From assembly GCA_946481235.1 (NCBI GenBank), contig CAMLME010000086.1, positions 1 to 8,049 on the forward strand: 8,049 nt of DNA. The letters run 5' to 3'. Positions 7,565 to 8,049 of the stretch are shown here, piece by piece. Every line of letters starts with the position of its first letter. Position 1 is the stretch's first letter. The position numbers were made by a program, and so were the translations under genes. The DNA is from an uncultured Methylobacillus sp. GTDB lineage: Bacteria; Pseudomonadota; Gammaproteobacteria; Burkholderiales; Methylophilaceae. The notes below the pieces were generated by a model. It saw only the letters and a list, made by a program, of their open reading frames with translations, searched no databases and was not told the origin of the DNA.

Positions 7565-8049
7565 TCAATGGGTTACGATCGGGGTGGATTTTCCAGCATT
7601 TTCCTCCCCGGACGCGTCAGCTGCGGGACCGGTTGCTTCCGCGGGTTCCGGCATGCGCTCCAGTGCGATTTGCAGCACTTGATCGATCCACTTCACCGGA
7701 TGGATATCAAGTTTGTTCTTGATATTATCGGGGATGTCGACCAGATCCTTGACGTTCTGCTCGGGGATCATGACAGTCTTGATGCCACCGCGATGCGCGG
7801 CCAGGAGCTTTTCTTTCAAGCCGCCAATCGGCAGCACTTCGCCGCGCAACGTGATTTCACCCGTCATCGCCACATCTGCACGTACCGGAATATTGCTCAA
7901 CACAGACACCAAGGCGGTGCAGATCGCAATACCTGCGCTCGGACCATCCTTGGGTGTTGCACCTTCCGGCAAGTGAATGTGAATATCGTTCTTTTCGTAG
8001 AAGTCGGGATTAATGCCCAAACGCGCTACGCGACTACGCACCACGCTCA
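7565..8049 (-). CDS. lon: ATP-dependent Lon protease, C-terminal part
   Basis: Lon is a cytoplasmic AAA+ serine protease that degrades misfolded and regulatory proteins. The window holds about the last 160 codons, open through the right edge and ending with TGA at 7567-7565. It covers most of the proteolytic domain: the block [15 protein letters not shown] carries the catalytic Ser (codon 7939-7937), and [15 protein letters not shown] carries the catalytic Lys (codon 7810-7808), corresponding to E. coli Ser679 and Lys722. After the conserved HPV segment and a final helix, a tail of some 30 residues rich in Ala, Glu and Pro ([20 protein letters not shown]) is unlike the short E. coli end and is probably disordered. 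The apparent start at 8044 is an internal Val codon, not the gene start. hupB follows in the same direction, 146 bases downstream. Confidence 0.97.
   Translation of the reverse strand, partial: SVVRSRVARLGINPDFYEKNDIHIHLPEGATPKDGPSAGIAICTALVSVLSNIPVRADVAMTGEITLRGEVLPIGGLKEKLLAAHRGGIKTVMIPEQNVKDLVDIPDNIKNKLDIHPVKWIDQVLQIALERMPEPAEATGPAADASGEENAGKSTPIVTH

Overview
The window reads as ordinary chromosomal housekeeping DNA from a betaproteobacterium. The evidence is the order lon > hupB > tRNA-Val > tRNA-Asp > ppiD on the minus strand facing a fabI-containing plus-strand operon, together with FabI, HU and Lon proteins of clear proteobacterial type. A Nitrosomonadales-like lineage is my guess, from general familiarity with this neighbourhood; the sequence does not prove it. 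I see no insertion sequence, phage gene, CRISPR array or other sign of recent transfer.

Positions 1-4850, plus strand: a tightly packed six-gene run. It holds the 3' part of a peptide-type ABC solute-binding protein, two DppB/DppC-type permeases joined by ATGA overlaps, fabI (enoyl-ACP reductase) starting on the base after the dppC stop codon, cheR (receptor methyltransferase) 8 bases after fabI, and a cheB-like methylesterase that overlaps cheR by one base. The CheB lacks the usual receiver domain. A perfect 17-bp stem at 4813-4849, A-rich on one side and T-rich on the other, ends this unit and serves the convergent ppiD as well.

Positions 4863-8049, minus strand, in transcription order: the C-terminal end of lon with the Ser-Lys protease dyad, hupB (90-residue HU with a GTG start), tRNA-Val(UAC), tRNA-Asp(GUC), a strong intrinsic terminator, and ppiD (inner-membrane periplasmic chaperone with a parvulin domain). 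Lon, HU and PpiD are protein-quality and nucleoid functions that also sit together in enterobacteria. The tRNAs lie only 19 bases after hupB with no terminator between, so a joint hupB-tRNA transcript is likely. A perfect -35 and a near-perfect -10 precede hupB, and the -35 falls in the loop of a hairpin that could end lon.

No clearly new system is visible. The points most worth checking are the receiver-less CheB paired with CheR behind fabI, the intact parvulin active site in PpiD (E. coli PpiD has lost it), the altered inhibitor-contact loop of FabI, and the overlapping lon-end/hupB-promoter and hupB-tRNA transcript architecture.
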